A DNA stretch of 64,000 nucleotides, taken from assembly GCA_001939145.1 (NCBI GenBank), contig LSRX01000081.1, forward strand, positions 1,063,959-1,127,958, written 5' to 3'. Position 1 is the first letter of the stretch, and each line of letters starts with the position of its first letter. The notes beneath the pieces are model-generated. The model had not been told where the DNA came from. It did no database searches and worked only from the letters and a program-made list of their open reading frames with translations. This document shows, piece by piece, positions 33,601 through 45,407 of the stretch. The DNA comes from Symbiodinium microadriaticum (Eukaryota; Sar; Dinophyceae; Suessiales; Symbiodiniaceae). The position numbers were made by a program, and so were the translations under genes.

Positions 33601-36600
33601 CGGCTTTAGGGGTTAGAGGGGTTAAGGGACTTAGGGGTTTAGGGATTTAGGGGGTTTAAGGGGTTTAGGGGTTTAAGGGGTTTAGGGGGTTTAGGAGTTA
33701 GGGGTTTAGGGGGTTTAGGGCTTTAGGGGTTTAGGGGTTTCGGGGTTTGGGAAGGTTTTAGGGGGTTTAGGAGTTAGGGTTTAGGGTTTAGGGGTTTGGG
33801 GGTTTAGGGGGTTTAGGAATTAGGGGTTTTGGGGGTTTAGGGGTTTAGGGGGTTAGGGGGTTTAGGGCGTTTAGGGGTTTAGGGGGTTTAGGGGCTTTAG
33901 GGGGTTTAGGAATTAGGGGTTTTGGGGGTTTAGGGGTTTAGGGGTTTAGGCTTCCCAGACCCTCTGGCGTGCTAGTTGGGCTTGACATTGGGGCGGAGGG
34001 CTTGAGCCCTCGGAGTTTCCTAGACGCTGACTAAAAGGCCTGTGGCCCTGACTCCATGAAACGCATACAACCCTAATCCCCTTAAACCCCAAAACCTCCA
34101 ACCCAACGGAAAGGATGCACAGGACTCGCAGGGCTTCTGGAATGTTACCCGTGGCTTTGCAGGCCTCCACTTACACTGCACCCCTCTCAGGCTTCGAAGA
34201 TTGAGTCCTGGTTGTGGGTCTAAGGTCTAAACGCAAAGAATCACAGTTGTAACTTATTCGGACAGTAATAGCACGGTTTAGGGTTTAGGGTTTGCGTGCG
34301 AGAGTCAGACACTTGGGCTTCAGTTCCGAACCACTCCACGGGTGAGTCGGGGTGAACAGCAAAGTTCTTCAATTGAGTGACAAGGCTGTCGTGTGGTAGG
34401 CTCCGGTTGAAAATGATATGCAACTGCTTCAAGAAACTATTCAGAAGAAAGCTATGCCCCTACAAACGTCCCGGTAGCATACCCTATGAGCACTACTTAA
34501 AACCATCCAGACTGCCTTTCTCAAGTGCATGGAAGCTGCAATCCTCCGCGCCACCCTGCCTTCGGCGGGTTCCAGCTTCCCAATGCATGCACATCACCAT
34601 CAACTTTACCAACAGCAGGGTCTTTATCGTCATGAGCACCACCTGCATCATCGGCAGCATCAAAACCACCATGACCATGCTCACAAAATCATCGATTCTC
34701 ACGGCCGTCACCGCCGTGAACATCATGAGCATCGTCAGCATCATCTCAATGTTAAGAAACATGATTATGTGCAGGCAGATAAGCCTGAAGTCCCCTAGCA
34801 CAGAAGCGTAAGCATAAGTTCGATGGAAACAAGTAAATAAGAGTCTGCAGTGTGCAAGACCTATGAAAAACTTTACGACCGCATAGAGTGAGTCTGAGAC
34901 CAAGTTCAAACGTCAACCACCAAAACCCATCAGACCTTAGAGCAAGCCTCTGAATCCTTAGTTTTACTCCCTCAGGCCCTCTTTGCGCCCGATGGGAGCA
35001 CTCCAAAGACCTGCTAAAACTAGAATTGGATCCTGTAGTACATTGTGCTATAGCGGCATCTGTATAGTATGTTATACTCTCACTGCACGTATACCATAAT
35101 TGCATGGCCTGTTATACTAGAATCTTATAGGAACCGATACATGTAAGGACGACCTGTGATGGTTCAAACCCCTCTATCAGTGGGCCCGGCCTTCCGCAGG
35201 GACCGTTGCAGGGACGCAGCTGCTTCTGCGGCCCTGCGCAGGCAGCGCCGCCATTCCTCCAAGAATTGCAGCTAGGGCTGCGGGTTGAAGGTTTAGGGGT
35301 GCAGGGTTCAGGGTTTAGGTTTCAGGGTTTTGGGTTTTGGGCCTAGGGCTCCAGTTATAGAAACAGTAGGTTAAAAACCACATAGTAGCTACCCCAGTAC
35401 CCTCTTATTTCGGCAACAGAGGTGGAAGTTTTCGTCAGTGTCAAAAACAAGAGCACCTGGAGTAACTGTCATACTGGTTATGCTAAATAGCAATGTTGAT
35501 CATGATTTACGGTAAGGAGAGACGGAGATAATAGCAGCAGTGAGGATGGCAGTGGCAATGACAAAATATGCATGCGACGACAGTGGTAATGATATCTCGA
35601 TAATGTCAAGGACAATTCTGATATGTGATGCTCGTATAAAAGTAGTATTTCACGTGGCTGGGGATGTGGTCGCCACGGCGGTGATTGTGGTGATCGTCGT
35701 GGTAGTTGCTGTAGCAGTGGCAGCAGTAGGGGTAGCACTAGCAATAACCGTAGCAGCAGCAGGAGGGCACCGACAGCAGCAGCCTTAGTACGATCAGTCA
35801 CTGCCGGAGTGGTAGATGACGGTCGGCTTAGTCCTGGCATAGCAACAGCAGCGGCAGCAGCAAAAGGCACGTCACAATCGCCATCGCTATTTCCACACCT
35901 CCTGTTGCTGAAGTTCTTCTGATATCACCCAGAGCGACTCTTCTGGAACACAGCTTCCTTCGCTCTACTGCTAGGGAGGTGTTGGGGCTTAGTGCTCTGT
36001 AGGGGGCCCAGGCGAATTTCAAGTTTGGAGTTCCGAGCTTTCGCTGGAGTGGAGAGGCGTTTAGAGGCCGAAAGGCTCAGAGATCAGAGGTGGAGGAAGG
36101 CTCAAAGACCATAGACACCTAAAACCCGCCTGAAACCTACGAGATAGGGATTTTGGGGTTTAGAGGGTTTAGGGATAAGGATGCCAGAGAAATCTTGCTG
36201 GCGCGGCGCTCTGCCCCGTCCTCGACCCTGCACCTCAAGCCCGGGAACACCTGAACCCTACACCAATCTAAATCTTAGAAACCCAAAAAAACCCTAAACA
36301 CCCCAAACCGAATCGATATCGATAAGTCCAACAGCTACTCTATGGACCTCGACGCTCTAGCTGCGGGCCTGTTGGCGGCCACGATCTCGCGATGCCGTCT
36401 TTGGACACCGTCGCAGCCACATTCCTCCCATCTCGACCACTCCGACCTCCAGTTCTTGCTGAGAGCGCTCTTGCAGAAAATGTAAAAAAAAAGCTAGAGT
36501 CCTTTGAAGGTACATTATTATAGGTATACTATTCTAATGTTCTGTTATAGTACATTATAGTAGGAAGGCATCCCAGTAGCTTCAAGAGGAGCTGAGACTG

Positions 36601-38492
36601 CTACGTAGCTCCCGTGCGCAGCCGTCTGACAAAAGCGGTTCAGGCTCCAGAGGTTGAGTCGTCGGAGGGAATGCAGTTCAGATCGACTGGCCACCCCCAC
36701 CCCCCCCCCTACATCCTAAACCCTAAACCCCTAAACCCCTAGAGCCCTGAACCCCTAAACCCCTAAACCAAGCTCTAAACCGAAAAAAAAACCTCCAAAA
36801 AAGGCGGAAAGTTCACCCTCGCTGTCGGCCGTGGGGCCATACGCAGTCTGCCACGGCCACGCCGTCGTCGCAGCGGCCCAGGTTGCACCCATGGATCTCC
36901 TCTTGAGGGGTTTTAAGGTTTAAGGCTTTGTAGGTTTTAGGGTATTAGGGCTTTAGAGAGTTTAGGGCTTTGTAGGGTTTAGGGTTTTAGGGTTTAGGCT
37001 TTAGGGCTTTATAGGGTTTAAGGTTTAGGGACTAGGGTTAAGGGCTGTACTTGCTCGCCCTTAGAACCCGAATAGAACGAGACTGTTGATAGTCCCCTGG
37101 GGTTTTGTCATATTAGCAATGAAGACTCATCAACTGATTCCTGGGAAATGCTAAGCTTGAATTCATTTCAAGAGCCAGTACAAAATCGAAGACTACAGGG
37201 TTCAGGGCTTCGGGGCCGTGAGTTCAGCGTTAGGGCTTTGGGGTCTGCAAGGTTTCATCCCCAAACTCGAGTCCCAAGATTCTCAGACTGCCCGAGACCT
37301 ATTCAACGTCAAAAACCTGATCGAAGGCCCCCAGCCCACACTCCCAAACCTAAAGCCCGAACTCCCAAACGCAAAAGCCCAAACCCAAAAGCCGCCGCAC
37401 CCTAACCCCCGAAAAAGCCCCAAACCCTGAACCCAAACAGCCCTCAAAGCTTACATCACGAGCCCTAGCAAGCCTTCAGCGACCTTAGAAGCACCTCATA
37501 ACAACACTCTCTACAATGCCTCTACAAACCTTGTAAAACCCCATGAACCCTAAATCCTAAACTGCCCTAAGCCCTAAACCCTAAAACCCTATGAACCCTA
37601 AACCCTAAACTGCCCTAAAACCCTATGAAGTCCCTCCTTCTGATGGCCCTGGCAGCTTTCAGAGGTGGCCTCGGGCAAGGCATGCAAGCACTGATTTTCC
37701 ATAAGTGGGGTTTTAACAGGGTTGATACGGGCTCATACTAGCAGGGATTCAAAAGGGGCTTAAACAGGAAAGGGCTATATGAGGGTGTGTTGAACTTCCA
37801 AAGTGTCCGTTAAGAGGTTTCTTTGATTGTTCTAGCTTGCTTTCCATATAAGTTAACCTTCTAGGGATCACGCAGCAAATAAGATGCCTCCCTCACTATC
37901 TCTTTTTAGCTAGCTTAAACCCCTTAGCGACGAATCCAGCATCGGTTGACGTTTCGGGCTTCCGCTTCGGGATCTCAGCTTCGAGGACTCCAGGTCCAGG
38001 TGCGGAGGGCTTAGGGTGGGAGCTGTTGGGTTTTGGGGTGTAGGGTTTAGGTTTTCAAGGTTCAGGGTTTGTTGGGTTTAGGGTTCAAAGTTGAGGGCGA
38101 TCTCTCCTGTCTCTGGTGTAAGAGTTGTCTTCACATCGCCGCTTGATTTCTGCAGCCGAACACACGTACTGCGCAGGCCATAAAACATTGAAATAGTGTT
38201 CCTCTTCTCTGCACTTTTCGAATGTCAAGCTAAAGGTCCACTTGGGCCAAGTGCACCAAGACACCATGCAGTCCGGAGGACCGAATGGCTCAAGAAGTAG
38301 AGTTAAGAATGGCGAGTATCTTGCATCATAGACCTCCTAAACCCTAAACCGCACATAAGGACCATTGAAGAACAATTGCTGCACCTAAGCCCTAAACCCT
38401 AGACCGCAATGTGGCCTCTCTCCGAATCCCTGCCCGGCCAAGCTGCATCCATTCGCCCAGCAGGGCGGCACTTCTACCCGGACGTCGCCATG
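30613..38492 (-). CDS. Second set of TSP1-type exons (fragmentary gene model)
   Basis: Minus-strand islands in telomere-type repeat encode TSP1-like pieces: 38457-38492 HGDVRVEVPPCW; 36843-36899 EIHGCNLGRCDDGVAVADC; 36369-36454 NWRSEWSRWEECGCDG-VQRRHREIVAAN; about 36195-36233 CRVEDGAERRASK; about 33547-33591 KMTPWEPWSDCTKT; about 30613-30677 DCPHSELRDCRPVSCQGRCQ. The 36,843 GT donor joins 36,454 in phase as ADC-NWRSEWSRWEEC, and 36,369 joins 36,233 in phase. The other junctions are not settled, the 712-N gap falls inside, and more than one gene may be involved. The 36,843-36,899 exon is repeated exactly at 56,893-56,949. Confidence 0.55.
30710..30865 (+). repeat. Telomere-type TTTAGGG cluster
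   Basis: Well-preserved TTTAGGG/TTTATAGGG units directly next to the Cys-rich exon island at 30,613-30,677. Confidence 0.9.
31305..32016. other. Assembly gap, 712 Ns
   Basis: Run of N with ordinary sequence on each side. Frames that span it have no meaning. Confidence 1.
32127..32290. repeat. (TG)n then (TGTGTGTC)n microsatellite
   Basis: A dinucleotide run grades into an octamer TCTGTGTG/TCTGTGAG repeat. Translations are Thr-His-Arg or Cys-Val repeats and are not genes. A copy of the dispersed GTGCCTTAATAAG motif follows at about 32,486-32,515. Confidence 0.95.
33394..33501. repeat. 12-bp tandem repeat, about nine copies
   Basis: Units AAGGAACCCTTA or AAGGAACCCTTC in a regular 12-nt register. 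The unit is close to a palindrome (AAGGAACCCTT), so the array could form many small hairpins. Confidence 0.9.
33600..33955 (+). repeat. Longest telomere-type cluster (TTTAGGGG variants)
   Basis: About 350 bp of TTTAGGGG/TTAGGGGTTT units with GGAATTAGGGG and GGAGTTAGGG variants. It lies directly beyond the TSP1-like exon at 33,547-33,591. Confidence 0.9.
33960..35190. other. No certain gene
   Basis: Mostly unique sequence. An island at about 34,110-34,175 reads EACKATGNIPEALRVL on the minus strand, which resembles one pentatricopeptide-type helix pair, but nothing around it supports that. Frames at 34,377-34,911 are shaped by ATC/CAT-rich sequence. Confidence 0.4.
35191..35271 (-). CDS. Candidate exon, helical peptide, function unknown
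   Basis: After a CCTAG acceptor the island is open for 27 codons, LQFLEEWRRCLRRAAEAA then ASLQRSLRK, and ends AAG before a GC donor. The amphipathic helical composition and splice borders look like a real exon. It may belong to the fragmentary TSP1 gene on the same strand, or to another gene. Telomere-type repeat resumes right beside it. Confidence 0.45.
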
Positions 38493-41400
38493 CTGCGCCG
38501 CGGGTGTTGGGTCTTATCGGCGGCTTGTTGGGTTTCTAAAGCCTGGGGCTTCAAAGCTTAGGGTTGAGCGGTTAGCTAGAGTCTAGAGGGAGCTCGCCCT
38601 TCTGTCAGGCTTTTGGGGCTTTGGGACATACTCAGTGACCCTACGATGCACAGATGCACATGTGAAAACCCCCGAAACCTGGACTGCGTCTGCGTCGCTG
38701 CCGGCCCAAATGAGCAGCAAGCAAAGAGCAACTGCTCAAGATTCTGCTGTCCACTGTGGGTTATGGTGTCGCGTTTGGGTCCGTGGTTCCTGCTCCATGC
38801 ATCAAAACTCAAGAGCGTGCATCGGCCAAGAGAGCCATTGAATTGAAGGGTCTGGCAGTAGAGTTTTGCGGGTGGCAGACCTGTAGAGTGGAGACACACG
38901 CAGAAAAAAATCGCAAGCTAACTCGTGACTCGTAAACTACGAATGCTCGATCCCCATCTCACAGATGTTGTTCAACATCGCTGTGCGACCGTCCGTTGCC
39001 GTGCTGTTGAAGTTCAGTTTCCGGGCTCAGGAAAGAACATAGCCACACTATACAAGCAGGACGCAAATATCACAAGAAGATGCCGGCATGCTCGCGATGG
39101 CAGCGGCCCCGACTCACAGGAGAGGAAGAACCATAGAAGCAGGCATCACGAGAAGAGGTGTGGCATGCTGAGTCCGTCTTCCCGACTATGCCTCACAGAA
39201 TGGCAGAGCAACTAAAGTGAACCCCCAAAAGGGAGCTATCAAAAAGGAAGAACTCATTGATATTCTGGCCTCAGGCTATGGGCGCTCAGGCGGGAATGTA
39301 CAGGCTGATGCGACCAGCTCTCAAGTAGCCTTGTTTGTTTGTAGCTGTTGCAAAAAGGTTGGCCTGGGTTCATCGGCGTCTTGATATGTGCATAGACCCT
39401 GTTGAAGCCAAACAATGCAAACTCCTGAACCGCTTCAGCTTGGACCCACAGCAAGCATCATTGTTTTTAAGAGCTTCAAAATGCCACGGTGAAATCAGCG
39501 CATCGCATTGCGAGGCATTTGCGTTCCCCCATTCTCGTGCACAAGCGGCACTCGTTCTTCTCGCATACAACCTGCAAAGCACGAAGTCTAAACGCCTCAA
39601 CCCCAGATCAGCCCCAATCCTCAACCACAGACCCTACACCCCAAACCCGGGATCCTGAAACCAGGGGCAACTACGGCTCAGTGCTTTCGGATTAGGTGAT
39701 TCGGGCGCTCGAGGCTGAAGCGAGGTGGTCTTGAGGTTTCGGGTCTCTTGGGAAAGGTGCCTCATGGAGCCCAATAAGACAGACCTACTTCGAAAAGTAT
39801 ACTTCTGCCTGATCACACCTTCCATCCGGGCGCTGAACCCTAAACCCTAACGTGGCCGAAGCAGATTTTGCACATCGACGACCCGGAGCCAATACACGCC
39901 AGCAGCAACTTTCGTAAAGCCCCTTCCGCAGACTCCACCTTGCAATGATTACGAAAATCCAACCCGAGATCCCAAGTCACAAGACAAAGCTCCACTTCCC
40001 AGGTCGTCATCATGAAATCTGACGGTCGAAGATTTCATGGTTAAGAAACCCCAGGGCTCTGACCCTGAAGCCCCTCCATGGCGGATGCACGCGCCCCGAG
40101 CCTTGCTGGGTTTCAGCACCTTCCTAGAAGGATCTCGCTCTACATATGGTGGGATGAGCTGTGAAACTTTCAAGTCCTAGATCCTAAAATCCCAAAAACC
40201 CTGAAGCCCTAAACCGCCCTGGCTGCCCCTGAACCCTAAAAGCTCTAAACCCCCAAAACCCTAAGAATCCCCCACAGGTCTGGAACTGCGGGCGCATCCT
40301 GCAGCATCTCTGGATGCAGGACTCCAAGTGCCGGCCTCGGGCGTGTGTTCGTTTGTTGTTTAGGGGCCTTTTGGGATTTAGGGCGGTTTCCGGGGTTTGG
40401 GCTGTCAGCTCCTTGGTGTGGTGGACGTGGGACTGTTGTTTAGGGTGCAGGGTCGGAGCTGAGGGCCATCTTCCTCTTATTGTTCTTTGGGACTCAGGCT
40501 TCCAGGCATTTTTGTCGGATTTAGGGTTTGTCCTGTCGGTTCCTGGGGTTCTGAAGGCAAGGGAAGCTTCCTGGTTTGAGGGTTTGAGGAGCTTGGGTGT
40601 AGGGAATGGGAAATCTGGGGCTTTAGGAAAGAGGCCCTTCTCTCTACGTCAACCTTAAGCCCCTAAACCTCTGCACCCGAAAGCCCCAAAGCCTAAAGCC
40701 CCAATTACTAAAGCCCCTCACATCCCTCAACCCCCGAGTCCTTACAGCAGAAGCCAGGACCGTTGGAACAACTTTAGGGCTTCAGGGCTTGGGGCTTAGG
40801 GCTCGCGAAGGATTGTGGCAGAAGGGCTCTGTACGGTGGGTCATTATGTGTTCTGCAAAGGTTCTGCAGGGCTCAAGAGGGGTCAGGGGGTCCAGATTTC
40901 GGGGTTGGGGTTTAGGCCTTTATGGGCTCGTATCCCCAAACCCAACATAATTTAGCCTGGACTCTAGGAGTGTGACTGTCGTTTTCAAGTTCCAACTTGC
41001 TGGCTTCTACTTGTCTGTGGGAGTTTCTCAATAGTAGGTCTCTGGACCCAGTTTAGCTTCAAGGCTTGGAGAAAATTTATTCGTTCATGGTTTGGCAGCA
41101 GAGGCAGTGATTGCAAGACCGTCCCATCGTGGTTTCGAGCAACTCCCAGCGTTGACGAGAGTCTTACAAGCCACCGTGCCAGTCTCACACAAGTATTGCC
41201 GTAGCCGGCACTTGGAGGAAGCCGGCGCAACCCTTTTGCTGTCCAAGAGTCCATGAATCATCCATGAGTACAACAACCGGTTCAGCTCCCCACCTTCAGT
41301 GTGGCTTCAGCTTCTCTTCCCAACGAGCGCCCAAGGGCCCGGCAATCCAGAATAAGACCGGGAAGGAAAAGCTAATGACGAAGCCGGACCAGGAAGAGTT

Positions 41401-41859
41401 GAAGTTCGTCATCACCTCGACTCGAGCGGCTTCAGGCTTCAGGCGATCCCATCCCGTCGAGCGAGAATGCCAATAGGAGTGACAGCAGCCATTGTCCTCT
41501 TCTTGACAAGCATCATCGACACTGCGATCATCATTATCATCTGCATGAGCATGATTGTCCATCTTTGCTATCACCAGTATCACGCTCATCACGCTCGCGA
41601 TCATGACCATGAACCACCGCCAGCACCATCAACATTCTTCCTATCCTCGTCCCGACTAAAGCCCTGCTGTAGACTCCAGCTCTGAGACTCCTGGCTCCGC
41701 CGAAGGTGAGGCCGCAAACGATGATGAAGCTAACAACGCTGGTTGCAAGGATCACCTCAGTGGCAGTGGGCGTCAGAGCTTCTGGGTGCAAGGAAAATTG
41801 CTCTCGAGCCGCTGCTGTCGGAAGCAGGCCTACTGCTCGGGGCTTCGGGAGATGTTCAT
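36700..41859 (+). repeat. Locus A duplicated segment, 5,160 bp, left copy
   Basis: Identical to 56,750-61,909 (offset 20,050), as far as I can read both. It starts in a poly-C run and ends where locus A and locus B diverge. It contains one TSP1-like exon (36,843-36,899), telomere-type clusters (36,713-36,785; 36,905-37,060; about 37,540-37,630) and unique DNA with several unrecognised open frames (for example minus 38,085-38,267, plus 39,335-39,658 and minus 40,985-41,254). I could not assign any gene between 38,500 and 41,670. Confidence 0.95.
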
Positions 41860-42023
41860 CACGGCCAAACTTGGCAAAGATTGCCATGGGCATGCCGGAA
41901 TACAGGTCTTGAACTTGACAAAGCGAGAAGCCTCGAGTAGATCCGAAGAGCTGTAGCGTGCTCCATCTGGGCACTCCAGCCCACGAGAACCAGGAGCACT
42001 GCCAGCAGGACCAAACCTGCCAT
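41678..42023 (-). CDS. Candidate small membrane protein downstream of the ARM gene
   Basis: An ATG at 42,023 opens MAGLVLLAVLLVLVGWSAQ, a signal-peptide-like segment. About 150 nt downstream, in another frame, comes EHLPKPRAVGLLPTAAAREQ followed by a membrane segment, EVILATSVVSFIIVCGLTFG, and GARSLRAGVYSR. An intron would be needed to join them. Locus B and the right-hand copy keep both parts, and the membrane part is identical in all three copies. It could be a separate gene or the last exons of the ARM/membrane gene. No family recognised. Confidence 0.3.
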
Positions 42024-42567
42024 GATACTGGTTGCAGGGACCTCAAGTCTTATTGGGTGGCAGCAGCAACTCGGCAGCAGCTGCAGCACAGCAGCAGCAC
42101 CCCTTGTCGCAGTTCTGGTGGTGGTCATGGTGGTGTTGCTGTTGCTGGTGTACTGCGGACTTGGAAGCGAACGTGGATAGTAAGGCCAGGCCTGGGGAAA
42201 GGCACTTTCAAGCACAAAGAACCCCAAGTGATGCAAACTCGCCCAGTGCGCGAGGACACCAAAAGCTTTCAGCGTCATCTGAATCTGAGAGTGTGCGATC
42301 GCCAGGTGCCTCAGCCTTGGCAAGCATAGCAGAACCATGATACAGCAAGCCAAAGGTATGGCTCAGTACATGAGAAGCTTTGGAGTGAAAAGGCCTTCCC
42401 TACCAGATGCCTTCTTCTTCTGCATGGGCGGCTGCATTCTTCGGACATATAGGGGCGGTGAAGCAAAAATCAAGGTTCCCGGCCCCTTTCTTCGAAAGGG
42501 GGCACAAGCAGGTGTGGGAATAATGAAACGGCAGTGAGCCTTTCGGTTCTACTGCCAACACAAGACT

Positions 42568-45407
42568 TCATCGGCGAATTTTCGGCCAATTAATACATGC
42601 ATGCAGCTTCATGCAAGTAATTATGGGTCTTCCTCTTGAGCCAGACGGGAATAACCTGAATGACGAGCCTCTCCCTCGGAAGAGTTCGGCCGCTCCTGCA
42701 GGCTGGCATGGCTGAAGCGTCCTGCTTGGACCTGCTCTCGAAGTAGGACTACATGCAAGAGGAGACCGAAGGCAGCTAGCGAGCAAAGCGATATTGTGTG
42801 GCGTGACGATCTCCTCTGCAAAGTCTGGGCTGAAGTGGGCCTGGTACATTACGGCCATCCAGGCTACCAGAAACGCTGCCAGGCGCAGCAGGGCTAGCTG
42901 CCAAAGCAGCGATGGAGAGAGGAAGGTGGTGACGTTCAGCACGAGGGTGAAGGGCACGTAAATGAAGAAGCTTACGAGGCACCTGGCCAGGCCGGCTCCG
43001 CGACCGAGCCCTATCCAGCCAGCTTCGTGGAGCAGAGCGGTTTCTTGTCGGCAGAAACGCATTTCGGCCCACCCAATAATGCCAGCCGCACCGATCGCAT
43101 AGCTTCCTGCTGACCAGATCATGAGGTCGCACGCATCCTCTAGACTTGCGCTGAAGCTGGTCTTGTCGGTCTGCACAAGCGCGGACATGCCGTTCGCCTT
43201 CAACTCCAATGCAAAGTCTCTCCCAGCCATGAACACGTGCCCGCCGGCAATGCAAGCTTTGTCGCCCTTGTCTGTGTCGACCGACGTGACGATCCAGCTG
43301 CCCTCGAGGCTTTGGAAGGAGCGGAAGTGAAGGATCAAGGCGGACAGAGCTACGGCACCTGCGAGGCAGGGGAGACCCCAGGGCCTGGTGGCCGAGGCAA
43401 AGAGGACGACGACCAAGGCTGCAAGCACCTCTGAGACGTGGAATGCGAGGATCCTGAAAGAAGACATGGGCCGAAGGTGTGATAAGTCCTCGCACTCGTG
43501 GATGGCCTTCCTGTCGAGGTCATGTGCTAAAAGCGACAAGCAGGCGACGGAAAGGCCAACACTGGCCCACTTCAGGGTGCCCGAGGCTGGGCTGAGCTCC
43601 GGCACATCGGCCAGGTGGCCCGCCACAGCCAAGGCGTCGGCGGTTACCAGGAGGCTAAGGACAGACTCTAGGCCCTCGACCATCTTCTGCCTGAGCAAGG
43701 TCTCCGTCTTCACGCCCTTGGCGTAGCTCTCCACTCCCTCTGCGACCTGACCAAAAGTGCCGAATGTGAAAAAGTTCAGCATTGCACGTCCTGGGCGTGC
43801 TTGCTCCAAAGCAGCTGATGCAATTCCATTGAAGATCAACCCGCAGACGAGGCAACCCATCCACAAGAAGTATCTCCGCTTCACAAAATCTATGAAGTTC
43901 AAGACATCAAGGATCACATCGGCAAGCGGAAGCACAGTATCCTTCACCAGGCCCAGTGTTGTGACTCTACGGCTTTCGGCTGCCTCCAGCAGCGGCTGGT
44001 ACTCCTCACACGGCACCTCACGTTCAAAGCGAAGCAGACTGAGAACGCATGGCCACGGCACCTTAGTCAACTCGACCTTCTGGGAGACCCGGTCGGAGGC
44101 GAAATAGGCAAGAGCCGCCGCCGCCGAGCCGAAGACCTCCTCGTGCCGTACACCTGTTAGTAGCAGCGCTTCAACGGCCTCCGCCTCTGCGAGGATGGGC
44201 CGTGCAGCTGGCAGCTCGGCCAGAGTCAGAAGGAATGCCACGGCGAGCGAGCGTGTTGTTCTGTCCATTTGGTCTTGGCGGAGCACCCGACAGACTGCAT
44301 CGATGGCATCAGGATCTTGCAGCTTGTGGCGCAGATCCTCCGAGATGCCACTGCCCAAGCTGCCCAACGCCCTGCAGCAGAAACCAACGCAATCTAATCC
44401 CTCGACAGCCAGAGCGCGCTGCAGGGCGGCCCCGAGGCCGCCGACGGCACCGGCTCGTAGCAGCTCCTCCTTCACGTCCGGTGGCCCGCAGGCCAGGTTG
44501 GCGAGGAGGTCGCAGCCCCGAGATTGAAATCCTTCGGAATCCCGCAGCACCTCCAGGCAGGAGAGCACTTTGGGCGCCCCGGCAGCCGCCACAGCCCGCG
44601 TGGCCTCTGGGCCACCCAGGCAGTAGCAATTCAACAGGAGAGCAATAATCTGAGCAGAAGCGGCCGCTTCGAGCGGCTCTGGAGCCTCGGCGAGACTCTG
44701 CAGGCGGGCCACAAGAAGTGCCACTATAGCAGCATCTTCATCCCGAAGCAAAGCCTCGCTGGCGATGTGGCTGTTGCGCTCCATTGCACTGTAAGAATAC
44801 ATCCAGAGAAGGACTTCCGCGGCCGTGTCGAAGAGACGATGGTCATGCGAGTGACTTCGAACGGCCGCTCGCACGGGCGCGATGAGCCCGTGCTCCATCA
44901 AAATAACTTCACGGTCCTCCATGATGAGGGCTCTCGCAGCTCGGCAGGCTTCGAGCTGCAAGGCCCGATCTGCCGGGTGGGCCTGCATGGCGGCGACGAT
45001 GGCGGCCGCTGCCAGGTGCGGGTCCCNTGCACTGAAGCTGGTCGTGTCTGTCTCCACAAGCGCAGACATTCCGGGTGGACTTGCATGGCGGCGACGATGG
45101 CGGCCGCTGCCAGGTGCGGGTCCGCCGAGGCATCCTGCATCGCTTCCAGGCCTCTCAGCTGCAGTGCAGCGTCTGCGGGCTGCTCCGCCATCTGTCGTAG
45201 AAGCTCGTCCACCGGCTCCTCCTCCGCCGCGGAGCCCTCCTCCACTTCGGAGCCCTCCTCATTCGACGAGATCCTCTCTGCTTTGAAGCCTTCCTGTACC
45301 TCCCATCCCGAAGCATCTTGTTTGCCCTCCGTGTTCGCCTCCGTCGCAGGCCGCAATGCAGGTGCCACGGCAACCGCCGAGAGGCAGCACAGCACTCGGC
45401 CCGGCAT
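42568..45407 (-). CDS. ARM-repeat plus multi-pass membrane protein (XK-like?), broken by an assembly join
   Basis: ATG at 45,407 gives MPGRVLCCLSAVAVAPALRP, a signal-like start, then an acidic linker and ARM-type helical repeats (LLRQMAEQPADAALQLRGLE; ADPHLAAAAIVAAMQ...; to about 43,950). Then a membrane half: FIDFVKRRYFLWMGCLVC, KMVEGLESVLSLL, WASVGLSVACLSLLAHDL, ILAFHVSEVLAALVVVLFAS, LVSFFIYVPFTLVLNVTTF. The latter resembles XK-type multi-pass proteins in layout only; that is inference. The N at 45,027 adds a duplicated contig end plus 42 foreign bases, so the frame before and after must be joined across it. Relative to locus B, two bases (CA) are missing after 42,790, changing the last 75 residues and removing a C-terminal membrane helix; the B-like frame stays open to 42,621. 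It is intronless as read. Confidence 0.72.
45027..45027. other. Single-N contig join
   Basis: About 55 bp before the N (GGCGGCGACGATGGCGGCCG and flanks) reappear about 45 bp after it. Between lie 42 bp that copy an internal part of the same gene (43,147-43,188, encoding MSALVQTDKTSFSA). The true gene is probably continuous without this insert. Confidence 0.85.

Noticed and set aside
40300..40370. Possible exon on either strand (VWNCGRILQHLWMQ)
   Set aside because: The diverged inverted copy at about 54,110-54,160 has a 2-nt length change here, which argues against coding constraint.
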